Shown here: positions 47,362-59,600 of the stretch, one piece after another
Layout: every line of letters starts with the position of its first letter
Numbering within the stretch: position 1 is the first letter of the stretch
From: Casuarius casuarius
Taxonomy: Eukaryota > Chordata > Aves > Casuariiformes > Casuariidae
Length of the DNA stretch: 64,000 nucleotides
Direction: 5' to 3'
Assembly (NCBI GenBank): GCA_003342895.1
Contig: PTFA01000312.1
Location: 186,001 to 250,000 of the forward strand
Program-made: the position numbers and the translations under genes
Notes under the pieces: model-generated
What the model was told of the DNA's origin: nothing
Seen by the model: only the letters and a program-made list of their open reading frames with translations
The model's database searches: none

Positions 47362-49169
47362 GAACTGGTTTTGCCCACTTCAGCTGCAACAGACTGCTAT
47401 TAGTCTCTCAACAGAGCTTTGTAATGGAAATGAGGAGAGACATTATCTATTTCTTACAACCTGCCATAAAACATGTGGAAAGAGAGAGATGTTTTTTGTG
47501 TATGTAAACTGAGGATCAGTTTTGAGAGCTGTGTATTCCATTTCTGAACCCAAGCACTGCTCCTTGATGTTTGCTTTGAAAACCATGAGTTTTATCTGTC
47601 TAATAGTCATTTATCTGATGTTGTAATCAGCAGGCTTTTTGCAACCTTGAAAAGCAGTTTCCTAGTATCTAAATCTCTTAACTGTTTTGCTCTTTGCCTT
47701 TCTGGTATGCAGAATATTGTTTTGTTGGATAGAAAGCTAGCATAGCTCTAGCACACTTAATATGAAGAAACCTGCTGTATGCTGACCTTCAGGTGATCTC
47801 TGGTACTTTATTCTGTCCTCTTCACCTCACCAGTATGTCATTTGTTTAAAATGGCACAGGAGTTAGAAGAGGAAATTGAAAGCAAACCTCAGCAAGCTCT
47901 GTTTCACTTGTTATTGTTATACTACAAAATAAGTCACTTTGGTACACAGTGGCTTGACAAATACTGTTTTTGAGTAGCCTTAATGCAATGTATGCTAACT
48001 AAGAATGAGGGGATTTGAACTTTAAAAATGTCATGCTTGGTCATTTTGACCTATTATTTACAGGCAATTACTCTTTCTCTTCCCTGCAGCCAAGTAATAT
48101 TAGAACAAGAATAATTTTATCATTTTACAGGGGAAAAAATCTCTGTGATGTATGAGCATTTTCATTAGTATATTCTGTGCATTTCCCAGAAGGAACATTC
48201 TTGTGCTACAGTGATATGAAGTGTCACAATGCTTCAGATTGATGGAAGAGACATAAAGAATCTTTCATCTCAACAAAAGACAATGTTTGCCTTCTATTAA
48301 GTGGAGTGTCCTCACCAGTATTAAGATGTTGTCTTCCCATCAGTAAAGACAAATTCTTCTGAATACCAATACTCTGTGGAAAATCTTGCAGTAAGAAGAC
48401 TCACTTTTAAATGATGTGGCTGTAAGTTTTGTAGAAGGATCATCACTTCCATAATGTGAAAAAAATTCAAAGAAGTTTAGCATAATACAGACCCAGGTAT
48501 TGGAGGAATTAAAAGAGTATAAACACTTCAAAACACTACATATTACATAGAGAAATTAAATGTTCTTTAGGTGGGTCACTTCTCAATGTTTAGAGTATAT
48601 AGAAAAAAGACAATTTCATATGAATGCAGACTCTTTCCCGTTGCTGCAAAATTGAATCTTTGGACTAATTGCAGATATATACAGATGTTTACCTTCTATG
48701 GGTAAAAAAAGTACTTAATACAGTATTTCCACAATACCATACATAGAAAGTCTTCTAGATCTTTGAAAACTAAGTCTATATTTCCTTACAATAAATTATT
48801 CAGACACATTCCATTTTCTGTGGGACTTAACTCCTTCTCAAATCTCAAGGCAAAAATGATGATTATTGTAAGCTGTAATAATAGCCAAGAGGCTGAAATC
48901 GCAGAACAGAAATCAGCATTTTCAGGAGAAGCCTCTGAACTTTGTGTTCTCTAATATGACTAATATATTTCAGACACAGTTTATGTTTTATTTACTTTCA
49001 ATGGCATCCTTTTAAATATGGTCGAAATAGTAGGTCACCCTTCAGTCAAAATCATATACAAATCAAAGGAAGGACTGCTTAAGGAACTTGATTGCTGTTC
49101 ATAAACTATTAAGATTATGCTCTGCATTTTTTCTTCAGTCTGGTTTTTAACTCTCTTAGAAATGAGACC

Positions 49170-49175
49170 AATAAA
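49170..49175 (+). terminator. MOCOS: Candidate distal poly(A) signal AATAAA
   Basis: A canonical AATAAA is followed 13-36 bases later by a strongly GT-rich element (GCTTGTGTGTC, then TGGTGGTGCT). This is the best hexamer plus downstream element pair after the MOCOS stop, but using it needs a 3.5-kb 3' UTR. Confidence 0.3.
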
Positions 49176-49499
49176 ATTTATATTTTGCTTGTGTGTCTAC
49201 TGGTGGTGCTTACGTTCTTGACCCTTGAGTTCATGAGGTGCCTTGAAGTTCTGCTTCTGGGCATTGGCGGACTCACGCAGTGAGTATGTGGCTCAGTACT
49301 GCTCAGATATCTCATCGCTGTCAAGGTTCACAGGTGAGGTGTTCCTCCAGCTGTTGCACTGACAGCCTCTGTCTAGTCAGCACATGCCAATCATTTGGAT
49401 GTTCTTTTTAGGCCCTGAACAAAATCCACTCATAACCACTGGTTTCCTTTAAAATATGTCCAGAGGTAGTCATGTTGGACCCATCTCTGTTACGCCAAA

Positions 49500-49640
49500 G
49501 GTTTAGTGGTTGGAGCCCTCACCAAGGGTGTCGGAGAAGAGTAGGTTCATTTCCCTCATTTGCCTGGAAGGATTCAACCCCATCTTTCCCTGCTGCTTAA
49601 ACTGCCAGACAATAGGTGAGACTGGGGACTTAGGAGTACT
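49500..49640 (+). repeat. tRNA-SINE-like fragment (degraded B-box word)
   Basis: AGTGGTTGGAGCCCTCACCA, then AGGGTGTCGGAGAAGAGTAG, then GTTCATTTCCC resembles a tRNA-like head ('AGTGGTTAGAGCACTCACC', 'GGGTTCAAATCCC'). It is followed by GGATTCAACCCCATC and GCTTAAACTGCCAGACAATA, like the mirrored second half of a repeat known from turtles and birds. Related words recur at about 49958 (GGACAAGAACCCAG) and 50155 (GGAGATGAACCCACG), so several decayed copies may be clustered. Confidence 0.4.
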
Positions 49641-52600
49641 GAGTGTGTGTGGGAATCATAGGTGAAAGCTTGTCACTCCCTTCTCATGATTCTCTGTGAT
49701 TCATTGGGCCAGAGAGAGAGACATAGACACAGTGAGACCGTATGTGAGCATGACTCTGTGAGCTACTCATTCAGGCTGCCTTTTGGATTCACTGGGGATG
49801 TGAGGGGAAGAAGAAAATTATTTTATAACCCAGTAGGTAGATCACTCCTGTGGAGGTGAAAGATGCGGGTACATCCCTGTTCCTGTGATTACCTACAGAG
49901 CTGTCATGAAGCAGTCACTTAGACAAAATATGGACACGGTCCTGGCAAAGGGACAAGAACCCAGTGCATTCCTCCTGTCCATTGGGTGTGGGAGCCAGGA
50001 GATTACAGAGGCTTGTTTCCTTCCTCGGCCCCTCAGTGTTTAAGTACACTAAACAAAGTGGAACTTCTCCAAGAATAGTCGAGAACGCCCCAGCTGTGTT
50101 TTGCAATAGGCCATTACAGGAAATGTGAGTTTGAGTCCTCTTAGACAGAAAAAGGAGATGAACCCACGTTTTTGACATCCTTCGTAAGTACATCAGCCTT
50201 GAAGCCACAGTGAAAAGAAAAAGAAAACGGGAGGCAAAGAAGAGCAGCATCTCCTACAGTCAAATTTTAAAAAACATAGTGATACACATCCCTCCTCCAC
50301 CCATTTTGTAATTTTTTTAGGAAAGAAAGGACTTAGGTACCCTCAGGCCTGTAAATCAGATTCAGAGAACTTGGAATAAGGCATTGACAGGTGATACTTA
50401 AAGATGCCTCTGTTCTCTCCCTTTCATGTCAACTAGTTTACTTTGCTTCTCACTCCATATGATGGCTGTTACGTGTCCCATTTGGTGGAAGAGGAAGTAT
50501 GCAAGTGCCCTGCCTAAGGGGTAAGTGGCTCACTTGGGATTGTGGATTCTCTGCAGGGACGGGGGAGGGAGCTTAGGGAAGATAGACATGGTGCATCCTT
50601 GAAGATCATTTAGAAGGCCCAGAAGAAGAGGTTGGTGCCACGTTTGCAGTTATTTAATCACTGATCTGCCTTATTTGAGTTACTGTTGGCTAGCTACTTC
50701 ATAGTCAGCTGAAAATGTTGATGGTGGTTGCTGGAATGATCTTAATACAGCAGCATCATGGCAAATTTGAAATGACATTGTTCTCAAACAGCCACTCGCC
50801 TTGCATGGCACACGCATAGTCTATAATTAGGTGCGTTTTTATGTTAATCCCAGTTTCTGCTGTGAGCCAGTCTATTCCAGACTTAGAACCAAAACTTGTC
50901 AGCGCAGTGCAAATCCTTCTGGACGTCAACATCAGCTTATCCCAGATAACCAGCATATTTCATCTCTGAGCCCATCTCACGTTTTTTGCTGTTTTTCAGA
51001 GGTAAGTGTCCCATCTAGATTAAAGTACTTTGGCCCGGATTTGTAATGCAGAGTTGGTACCTTGATCCAGAAGTGAAATCAGCTTTTGGTTTCTGATAGG
51101 GCCGTGTTTTTCATGAGGCTCTGTTTGAAAAGCCAGCTATGATCTAATGTCAAGTCATTTTTTGGTACTTGTAATAGATGGATCAGATAAAGGTATTGAA
51201 AGTTCATGAGTTACATTTTCCCAAGGCAAAACACGACTATAAGAATAGAAGGCCCTGCACTGATGAACTGCTGTGTTTGTTCCTATAAATGAAGAAGAGT
51301 CACACTGTTCTTGAAAAGACTGCTTTTCATGAGGTGTCCATCGTTGTCTTAATGGATGTAATTCCCAGTGGGGTGTGTACTAGGAATTTGTTATTTTACA
51401 GGTTTAGCTAAAGTCTTTGGAATGCAGCTTATCCTCAAATCCATTGTATTTAGTGCCATATTCAAAAGGTTTCATTTAGCAAACCCTTCAATGGTGAAAC
51501 TAAATTGAATTTGCCTTGTGTCACATGTTTGTCTTTCTTCTGTTTTAAGGAACAAGAATGCACAGTTTCTGTGTTTGGCTTAATATTTGAAGCTCAATGC
51601 AGTGATCTATAACACTTGAAAAGATAAGGTTCTTGTCTGAGTTGGTTTATCTGTCAGTGAGCGCTCATAAAAAGCTACAGTGCTCCTTGGTAATTCACCA
51701 CAACTGTCTAGTGAATTAGAAAAAAGACCTACGTTACAGGAGGTGGGCACAGCTTGCTAACACTCATGGTTTGGGAGAATTTCTATCTAAATTGTCTCAA
51801 CCATTTCATTTTTAGTCTTGGAAAATCACCTCAGAAAAGAGCATGCACAGTTTTCTGAGGAGCACAGGATGTGGTGCCCTATCTTTTGTATGAGATGGAC
51901 AGCGGGGACTCTGACAACCAAATGGGTGCTATTTCTGCAAACAGAAATGTGCAAGTGCAGAATAAGGTTCTACTATGCAGTTGTGTACCCTCTCACCCGA
52001 AACTAAAGAGCAATTTACAATAGAGAGGTTGGCTGAAATCGGAGCTTGGCTTTTATAGAAAAATCAGGGACCTCCCACTTTAGGGTTTGATTTAGGAATC
52101 ATTTCCTCTCGTTGAACTGATGTGACACAGGATGTAGGCTGGCGAGCCCTCCTGCACGGCATGCCACGCTGCATCCTGCCTCCCCAAATTAGGGGTTAGG
52201 CATGCTGGTGGGACCCAGGACCCGCACAAAGAGGCAAGAAGCTGCCAGCCAGGGCACAATTAAAAGCCAATAGACACTGTTAATTTAGCTTGCTAAGCTT
52301 GGGGGATGTTTAGTTAGTTGTGCATGGTTTTATATTCGGGAAGTGTTGACTTGTCAAGCTCTCATGCTATTTGCTGTTGTCTTGTACTGGCGTAATGAAT
52401 TCATTTGGTATTCGTTCAATCTCATATGCCTTTCCCACTGGTACTGCATGGTAATTTGGAACTATTTACATGTAAAGTGAAGAATATGTCGAGAAAGAGA
52501 GACTCTGACATTTCATTGAGCGGGTAACCTGAAACAATTGGTTAAATTAGTCAAGCAAGATTGAGAGTTGTGTATATCAGAGGCTTGCCTGAAATGTGAA

Positions 52601-54399
52601 GAAAAATGCAAGTGGATTCCTTTATTCGAAGTGCAGAAATAATACAAGCCAACAAACTTATTATTTAAGAAGACAAATGTGATTTAAATGTGATCATCAG
52701 GTATTGTAATTGGCATATTTATCTGTACTTGTATTAAATAAATATTCTGCTTCAAATAAGAACATTTGGGAAGGGTTTGGGAAGGCCATTCTACCCCGTG
52801 TTGTATTTCTTTTACTTTCTTCCTGTCATCAGCCCCAGAATCCTGATGGGCAAAATATTTTAAAAAATTACAATTCCTATTTTGTAAGAGGAATTTAGCT
52901 TTGAAAAGGCCAAAACAATATGCAGCATTTCTGAGCTGAAAGACTACAAGTCTGGCAGTTAGCTGTATAGTGATATTAGACATTCAGTCATTTGGAAAAA
53001 ACGACCATGACATTTGTCAAAGAGAAGCAAATTAAGAGTGATTCAGCAGTTAGAGGGGTTGTATACAGTCAGTCATTATGTTATCTACGGAGAGAAATGC
53101 TTGCAGGAAAACAATTCCCTTAACATACGCACACATATTTCTCAGAAACTGCCTGTATTACAAAGTGTTCTTATGTATGTCTTGTTATTTTTCTGAAGTC
53201 TGATGATGATCTTTATGCCACAAGGAGCAGGGAGGGATTGAGAGGCAAAGCAATATCAGATAGCAAGTGCCAGAACACAGTGAAATAATGGAACTTTTTT
53301 GCTATCTACCTACAGCATTTTCGATAAGCAAAGAGCATCAAAATTGGCTTTGAAAGAATATTAAAATGAAAGAAGTGAATAATGAAACTAAGGAAAATAG
53401 CGTAGGCCTTTATAAAATGTATTAATATAAATAAAAGCAATTTCCAGGCTTCTGAAGCGCCATTTCACAATTCATCCTACTAATTTTTGTTATTGTAGTG
53501 CACTAACTTATGGATCCTGGATAAAAGTCTCTGAACTCATATTAGTTATTGTCAGCTAATTGTTAAGGAAGACACTCATGCTGGATATGGACATGGTGAT
53601 CATGTTACTAATTGAAGTAGTTACATCACAAGCTAGATCTTAAAATCGTGGACTAAAAATATCTGGATGCAGGATTGGGAGGGGAAGAGCTCACAAAGGG
53701 GAGAACTTTTCNTTGGGAAGAGGAAACTTCTGGCTCTTAATCTTGCAAAGAAAATCCGAAAAACTTTTCAGCTGTAGCAAGACTTACTGGTTCTGAAATA
53801 TCATGATTTTTGACCTCTTGAGGCATTATTTTGATATACACTCAGCCTTTCTTAATCTGGATTTTCCTCTGGAAGTAATAACCGCAGCTGTCAGAAAGAT
53901 AATGTGTTATCATGAATGGCAGGGGAGATGAACCCTCTTAAGAGATTGTCAGTAGAACAAGAATTTGTGACTCTCTGGTGCCCCTAGAGCAATAGGTCTT
54001 AGACTATTAGCCGTGAGCCCAGATGTACAGCTGAAAATGGGGCTACAAATTGATGAATGCTCTTGGGAATTGGGAAATTCTGCCTTAAAAAGTGAGATCT
54101 CCCCTCCAATTTTCAGTTACTTCTTGTTCCCCTCTAAAAATAGAGTTGCATGAACACAGGTGCGGTCAGACTGCACTCATGGGGACTTCACTGGGATTCC
54201 CTTTCCATTATAAATATATAGCTTTTTCAGCTCATCATCCAGAAAGTACATTGCAATGAAATAACAAATTAATACAATTAAAAAATGAGTATGAAAGGTT
54301 TTGAGTGAATTCATTCATGTTAAGCGTGAACTTTTCAGTGATATTAATGTTCATGAATTTCTGGTTAGTGAATTTCTTGGTTATCGAATTGTCAACGTC

Positions 54400-54766
54400 A
54401 GAGAATAATTTAGGTTTGAAAGGACCTCTGAAGATCACCTAGGTCAATGTGCTGGTACAAGCTTCAGGTTTGCTCAGGGCTGTCTCCAGTTGAGTTCTGA
54501 GGATCTCCAAGGATGGTGGTTCCGCAGTCTGTCTGGGCAACCTGTTCCAGTGGTTGACTGCCCTAATGGTGAACAAATTTTTCCTTATATCCTCTCAGAA
54601 ATTTGACTTCTGATTATTGCCTCTTACGCTTTCACTGTGTGCCTTTGAGAAGACTCTGGCTCAGTCTTATCTATATTCCCCACCAGCTTTCTCTTCTCCA
54701 TGATGAACAAACCTGGCTCCCTCAGTCTCTCCCCATGTGATGTGTGCTCCAATCCTTAAGCCTTCT
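54400..54766 (-). mobile_element. CR1 LINE, truncated 3' end
   Basis: Read on the plus strand, this follows the reverse complement of the avian CR1 3' end in order: TTTGAAAGGACCTCTGAAGA, TCACCTAGGTCAA, then CTCCAAGGATGGTGGTTCCG, TCTGGGCAACCTGTTCCAGT, then TTTTTCCTTATATC. Further on come CAGCTTTCTCTTCTCCATGA, GAACAAACCTGGCTCCCTCA and TGTGCTCCAATCC. Avian CR1 copies are typically 5'-truncated like this. The element's 3' end is at the left, so it lies on the minus strand. The usual ATTCTATG-type terminal octamers are only faintly visible near 54385-54405. The divergence suggests an old copy. Confidence 0.9.
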
Positions 54767-56195
54767 TTTTCAGTGGAAGAATGATGAGTGAATACAGATA
54801 TCCTTTGCTGAATACTGGAAGATCTAAACCAGAGTACCCAACAAATTGCCTCCTGAACAGCATAACTGAATGGTGTTCTCCGTTATTCCTTGTGGAGAAT
54901 GAGTGAGAAGGGCTATGCATTTCCTGCAGGTACGATTTCTCTAGCAAGCTGGGTCAGAAAGTTACATTATTACAAGAATGGATCCATCTCTATTGTATGT
55001 CCACTTAATCTCCTTGAAAGCCAGCCCAGAAGTTACTTTGTTTTAAATAAAATCTTACAGTAAATTCAGGATATCAGCCTGTTACAGTTGACTTGCTGGC
55101 AGTTGACCTTTTTGATTCAGTCCAGGAAAGGTTTGCTTTTCTGTTGTGGGCTTGGGGTTTTTTTTGTTTCTTTTTTGAAATACATTCTTTGTAAAGTTGG
55201 AATCTGGTTGAAATCTTCAGCCTAATGAAGTCAGTGATAGAATTAAATTGATCTTTGTTTGGTAAACTCCTGTCCTGTCCTTCCACAGGTTGGAGGTAAT
55301 CATGTTTGCTTCCCTCAGGAAGGTCTAGGTGAACCTTCACCATATTCAAAAGGCTATTAGGTGACTCAAGCATTCTCCATTGGGGTAACAGAACAGTTAA
55401 ACAACCAAAAAACAGTGCAGCCCACCATTTCCTGATTTAATAAAATAACTGCATCCAAAAGGAGTTAATCAGCTTTTTCATTAGCCAGCAGGTAACATGA
55501 AGTTGACTGTAGCTGACAACTATATCGTTGTGTTTATCCCTTTAGCATATATAATGCAAAAAGTGGGAATCAGGCAGAATAGGTCAAAGAGGTTTTCAGG
55601 TAATCCTGGGAACAAAATAAGGGTTAAACAGTTGAGCAGACTAATTTTTCTCTTCCTTGCACCTGGCATACTTATTTGTTCCCATGAAACCCATGTATAA
55701 GAAACATAATTATCATGGGAGCAGTGAGTCCTAGCTCTGAAATCCTTGTGCTCAGATATAAATAACCTACATGAATTTCGAGGTGATGAAGACTCAGAAT
55801 CAATAGGGTGGTTTTATTTGAAAGAAGCTATATAGCCAAATGTCTTTGCTGAAACTGCAAAGCTGGAAATCATTTCCATGTTTTTTTTTCAATATTACAA
55901 GGGATAGGATAACGTTCCTGGCATAGCAGCTGAAGTTTGTGAGTTTGAAAATAGGATAGGATATTCTTGCAGCCACGTGTTTTACAAACAGATACAAGAT
56001 AAGAAATCAGTTAACATTTTGGCCATTCATGAGCTTTTCTTCCCTTTACTGTGATATTCTCATATGCATATAAGCTAGGTGAACTACAGAGGAGCTGCGC
56101 AAATCTGGGCTCCTCCAGCAGATGACTTGGAAGACTCCCAAGAGCCCAATATTTGTGGTGAAATGCAGTTGATTTCAGGGATGAATCTGAGCCTA

Positions 56196-56320
56196 GTATA
56201 TTAGAGAATTATAGCAAAATGGAAATAGAAAAGTCCTTGAGAGCTTATCAAATCAATCCCTCAACCCTAGGTCAGCGCCAAGGATAACCACATAACTCCA
56301 GACACATGCTTGTCTGACCG
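56196..56320 (-). mobile_element. Old CR1-like 3' end fragment
   Basis: TAGAGAATTATAGCAAAATG, then GAAATAGAAAAGTCCTTGAG, CAAATCAATCCCTCAACCC and GTCAGCGCCAAGGATAACCA resembles a diverged CR1 3' end in reverse orientation ('AGAATCATAGAAT', 'GTTGGAAAAGACCTTGAG', 'AAGTCCAACCCTCAACC', 'CAGCACCACCAAGG'). It is more decayed than the copy at 54.4 kb. Confidence 0.5.
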
Positions 56321-56399
56321 ATTAAGGGATCAAAAAGGAGCCCTCATTCCAGCATGATTCAGGCTTTGAAGCAGTAGATATGCTTGACATCTATTTTTC

Positions 56400-56620
56400 A
56401 GCTGGTGTGCCAGGACGCAGCGGGAGCAGGGCTGCCCTGNGAGGGGCCGAGCGGGAGCTGCAGTGACCCCAGTGCAGCCGTGCCACTGTCGAGGGGTCCA
56501 CCCAGGAGATGGGGCTGGGCCCAGGGCTGCTGATGCACACGGCAAGGCAGGATGCAGTGCCCCAGCCCAAGCTGAGATGGGGCCCCCAGCTCATGGGGGG
56601 TCCCGGTGAGGCTGCTTAGA
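56400..56620. other. Short GC-rich patch
   Basis: About 220 bases are markedly GC-rich, with only a handful of CpG sites near the left end (GACGCAGCGGG, CCGAGCGGG, GTCGAGG). Three overlapping minus-strand frames reflect composition only. It borders the CR1-like fragment on the left. I see no TATA box, exon or first-exon signature. It could be a small GC-rich repeat or a relic promoter-like island. Confidence 0.4.
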
Positions 56621-59129
56621 GCCACTCAGGCCTATTAGTGCCTCCAGGGACCCAACACGGTGCAAACTGTTCTCTAAAAGCATGCTCCCGTTTGTGTAAC
56701 AACCGTCACTGAATTCCATCTAGGCCAAAAAGCGATAACAACTGCTTTGATTAGGACCTAGAAGTGATCGGTTTTCTTCCAAAAAAAAAAAAAAGTGGAA
56801 CATCTGTACACATTGTTTTTAGTGCAAATTCAATCAGTTTCACTGATTTTTTTTGTGTGTGTGTGCCCTGGNTTGGGCTGGTGACCAAGGCGATTATTTC
56901 TTTTTTGCCATTTCACTAAATAGCTGAACTTGGAAACTTTTCTTCTGTGCTCTGACACAGATTGACATAGCCTTGCACNTAGGCTATAACAGACTTCCTG
57001 AACCATGCTGTGTTCAGAGGCTTATACACATGTAGGTTAATGTCCAAAGTGCAGATCTTGATGAAAAGGTTTTCCCAGTCTGGTCAACTAAATCTTATAA
57101 TCACCGCCAAGCTGTAAGGGATCTGAGATTTCTATTACTATGTCCCCTGTACTTGTTATTTCTCAAATGAAGGCTTTGTATTGCTCATCTTATATCAGCA
57201 GAGCTTTAGCTGTTCTTAAAATTTCCGAAGTGGAATAAAAAGGAAAATTCATGTCAAACAGACGTTTACCACTGACTGATGCTCTTGCAAGCAATAATGT
57301 CACCTGAAGCGGATCAATTAGAAGCATTTCTCTTTCTTTCGTCATAAATCTCATTAAAGTAGGAAACAGAACGAAACTTGAAGGAAAGNTAAATGAGTCT
57401 CGTTAAGAGGAGTAAGGTATGATTAAGCAATAAGGTACTCAGGGTGGGTNACATATCAGGTCAGCACTGAACTGGGGAGGACTCATCTAATTGCCACCAG
57501 CTTCCCGGCCCAAAGGAGCGGTAATTCAGAAGTTAAACATAGTTCCTGAGGTACACTATCACAATGCTAAAAATTACACTTTGGTGAATTAACCACACTG
57601 ATCCCTATAAGTGACCTCAGAAGAAGTTTTGAACTGATGAGTTTGTAATTAGCCTGACAGATGACAGTTCAGGGCGGGTTGCGTTCACTTCGGCTGTGAG
57701 ATGGCAAGATCTCATTCACTGGCTTCCATGGAGATGTGATTTCTGTGATAGTAATGTGCCTATGAAAAGGCAAAAGCACAGAGAACATTTTCCTATTTTT
57801 CATTTTCATAAATGGCAAAACTCCTTTTGGTTTCAAAAGAAGCAGGACAGAGCTATTTGCTTAACTATACCAAGTCCTCCCCACTGGATGTAATGGAAAT
57901 TAATGTGCAGCTCTATTTACTGTTTCACCCTGCAGTGTAAAGCTGGAAGAAGATATTACTTTCCCCCCAGTGAAACTAGAATGGTTCTCACTCTTCTCGT
58001 AATCTGTTTGAGGCATCTGTGCTTGAGGCAGAAGCTAAGATCTGAAATTGAGGCATTCCGACAATGAGTGTCGATGACCTTGTGCCTAGCATTGCGCCTA
58101 GACAAATAATTGCATCACCATGCTGTGTCCTGCCACTTAATGCCCTCTTATGCAATAGAAAGCAGCTGGGAGGTGCTTTGCATGTTTGACAAGTGTGAGT
58201 GGCACAGCAGCCTCAACTGGATTGCATACAGCCAGGGCAGCTTGCTTTTGGTGAAGGTCAGGAGACCTGATTCTCCTTGGCCTTGCTGCCTGGGCACATT
58301 GGTGCCTGCCCAGCATGCACTCCTTCCTTCCATTCTGCCCCACGTGCACTGCTCTGCCAGGGGTCAGCTTTACCAAGCAAGTGAGCCATGTACGGCTTGT
58401 CTGTCACTGCTGATATGGCTGCATGTCCTGCTCAGGAACTGCAAAGAGTGTGTGGGATTTTACTGAAGCTGAGTTGCACCATCTTACCCCTGCTTTATCA
58501 AGTATCCTTATCAGGCAGCTCCAGTACCCTGTGGTGTGAAGGCCTCTCTGCTCCTATGCTCCAGGTTGAAGCAAGAGCCCCAGAACCTTTTTGTTCTGTT
58601 GTTTGTCTACAGCTCTGGTTTGCTGGTCTCTGCCCTTTTGGCCCAGATGTGGAGTTTGTAGGAGTGTCCAGGGTTAATTTCTGCAGCTCAGCCTGCTTGC
58701 AGCTTCTCTTGGAGGGCAAGCAGGATGTCAGTGGTGATGAGAGAAAGCAGCAAGCCCCATTGGAACTGCACTGGGCATGGGGTAGAGCACATCACAGCGC
58801 TGTTCTCCACTGAGTAACCTGTTTCAGAGGATGGGTTACTCAGACCTGAGGTCTTAGTACTTAAAGAACTTGGCTAAGATCTATAGACTCCCTGTGGTCT
58901 AGGACCCATCCTATTCTAGGTCTGGTTCTGAGAACAGCTTATGTGTTTTCTTTCTGTGCTCTTTGAGATCAAAACCATATGATGGGACTTTGTTCTCTCC
59001 ATTTATCTACAGGTGAATGAGACAGGGCATCCTTGCTCTTGGACCTTCTCCATAGTCTAAAGAATCTGTCTTTCCGTGGAGAGGATGATGTTCTGGAAAA
59101 GGGAGAGGTTGATTTTTCAGTCCCTCGAA

Positions 59130-59200
59130 GCAGATGAGGGAATTGAACCCCAACCTTTCACATCCTGGGGGAGCATTTGGACTGGCAAGGTCTCCAGAAG
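59130..59200. repeat. tRNA-SINE-like fragment
   Basis: GATGAGGGAATTGAACCCCA, then ACCTTTCACATCCTGGGGGA and GCATTTGGACTGG, resembles the mirrored half of the repeat described at 49.5 kb ('GGGATTTGAACCCAGATC', 'CTCCCACATCCT', 'GAGTGCCCTAACCACTGGG'). Diverged, by eye. Confidence 0.35.
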
Positions 59201-59535
59201 AGGAGCTGCTGGTGTCTCTTTTACTTTAAAAGAAAAGAGCTAGTTTGCTAGTGGGGAGAATGAGGTCTGCCTTCAGGAGAAGGTTTGGAGCTATAGATTA
59301 CAAATGGATGGAAGTACCCCTCTACGGTCCTGAGTCTCTCTGGCAAAACTCATTGCAGGCCTCAGCTTTCTGCCAGCGCATAGTCCAGTACAAGTGTTGG
59401 TCTTTCAGCCACAGCTTGTTCTGTGTCCCTGCTGTTTTGGGGCACAGCTCTCAGACTGGCCTTGCTTTCCCCCAGCCCCAGGCCCTGTGCAGGGAATAGA
59501 GGACAAAACCACAGGGCTCCATGGAGCCAGGGGAT

Positions 59536-59600
59536 AAGTCAGGGTGGAAGGGGCCTCAGATGGTCATCTNGTCCAGTGTCCAGATACCAGATAGACAGAG
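59536..59600 (-). mobile_element. CR1 LINE 3' end fragment, short
   Basis: AAGTCAGGGTGGAAGGGGCC, then TCAGATGGTCATCTNGTCCA matches the reverse complement of the CR1 terminal region ('TCAGGGTTGGAAGGGACCTC', 'AGATGGTCATCTAGTCCAAC'). Only about 65 bases are recognisable. Confidence 0.65.

Larger units (their letters stand above)
45630..49210 (+). other. MOCOS: Probable MOCOS 3' UTR and flank
   Basis: Downstream of the stop, the first plausible cleavage signals are an ATTAAA at 46116-46121 with a weak downstream element, overlapping AATAAA copies at 46864-46873, and AATAAA at 49170-49175. Which one is used cannot be decided from the sequence, so the UTR could be 0.5, 1.25 or 3.5 kb long. The interval includes the polypyrimidine repeat at 46311-46459 and a T-rich tract at 47330-47361. 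No coding exon was recognised. Confidence 0.45.

Noticed and set aside
49500..49640. Functional tRNA gene.
   Set aside because: Only B-box-like words remain. No cloverleaf with paired acceptor and anticodon arms could be drawn.
56400..56620. First exon and CpG island of FHOD3.
   Set aside because: Too few CpG sites, and no frame encodes the expected formin N-terminus. The patch is short and borders a repeat.
58110..58813. Overlapping 118- and 141-codon plus-strand frames.
   Set aside because: Cys/Leu/Ser-rich composition, no domain, several frames open on both strands, and no splice or promoter evidence.
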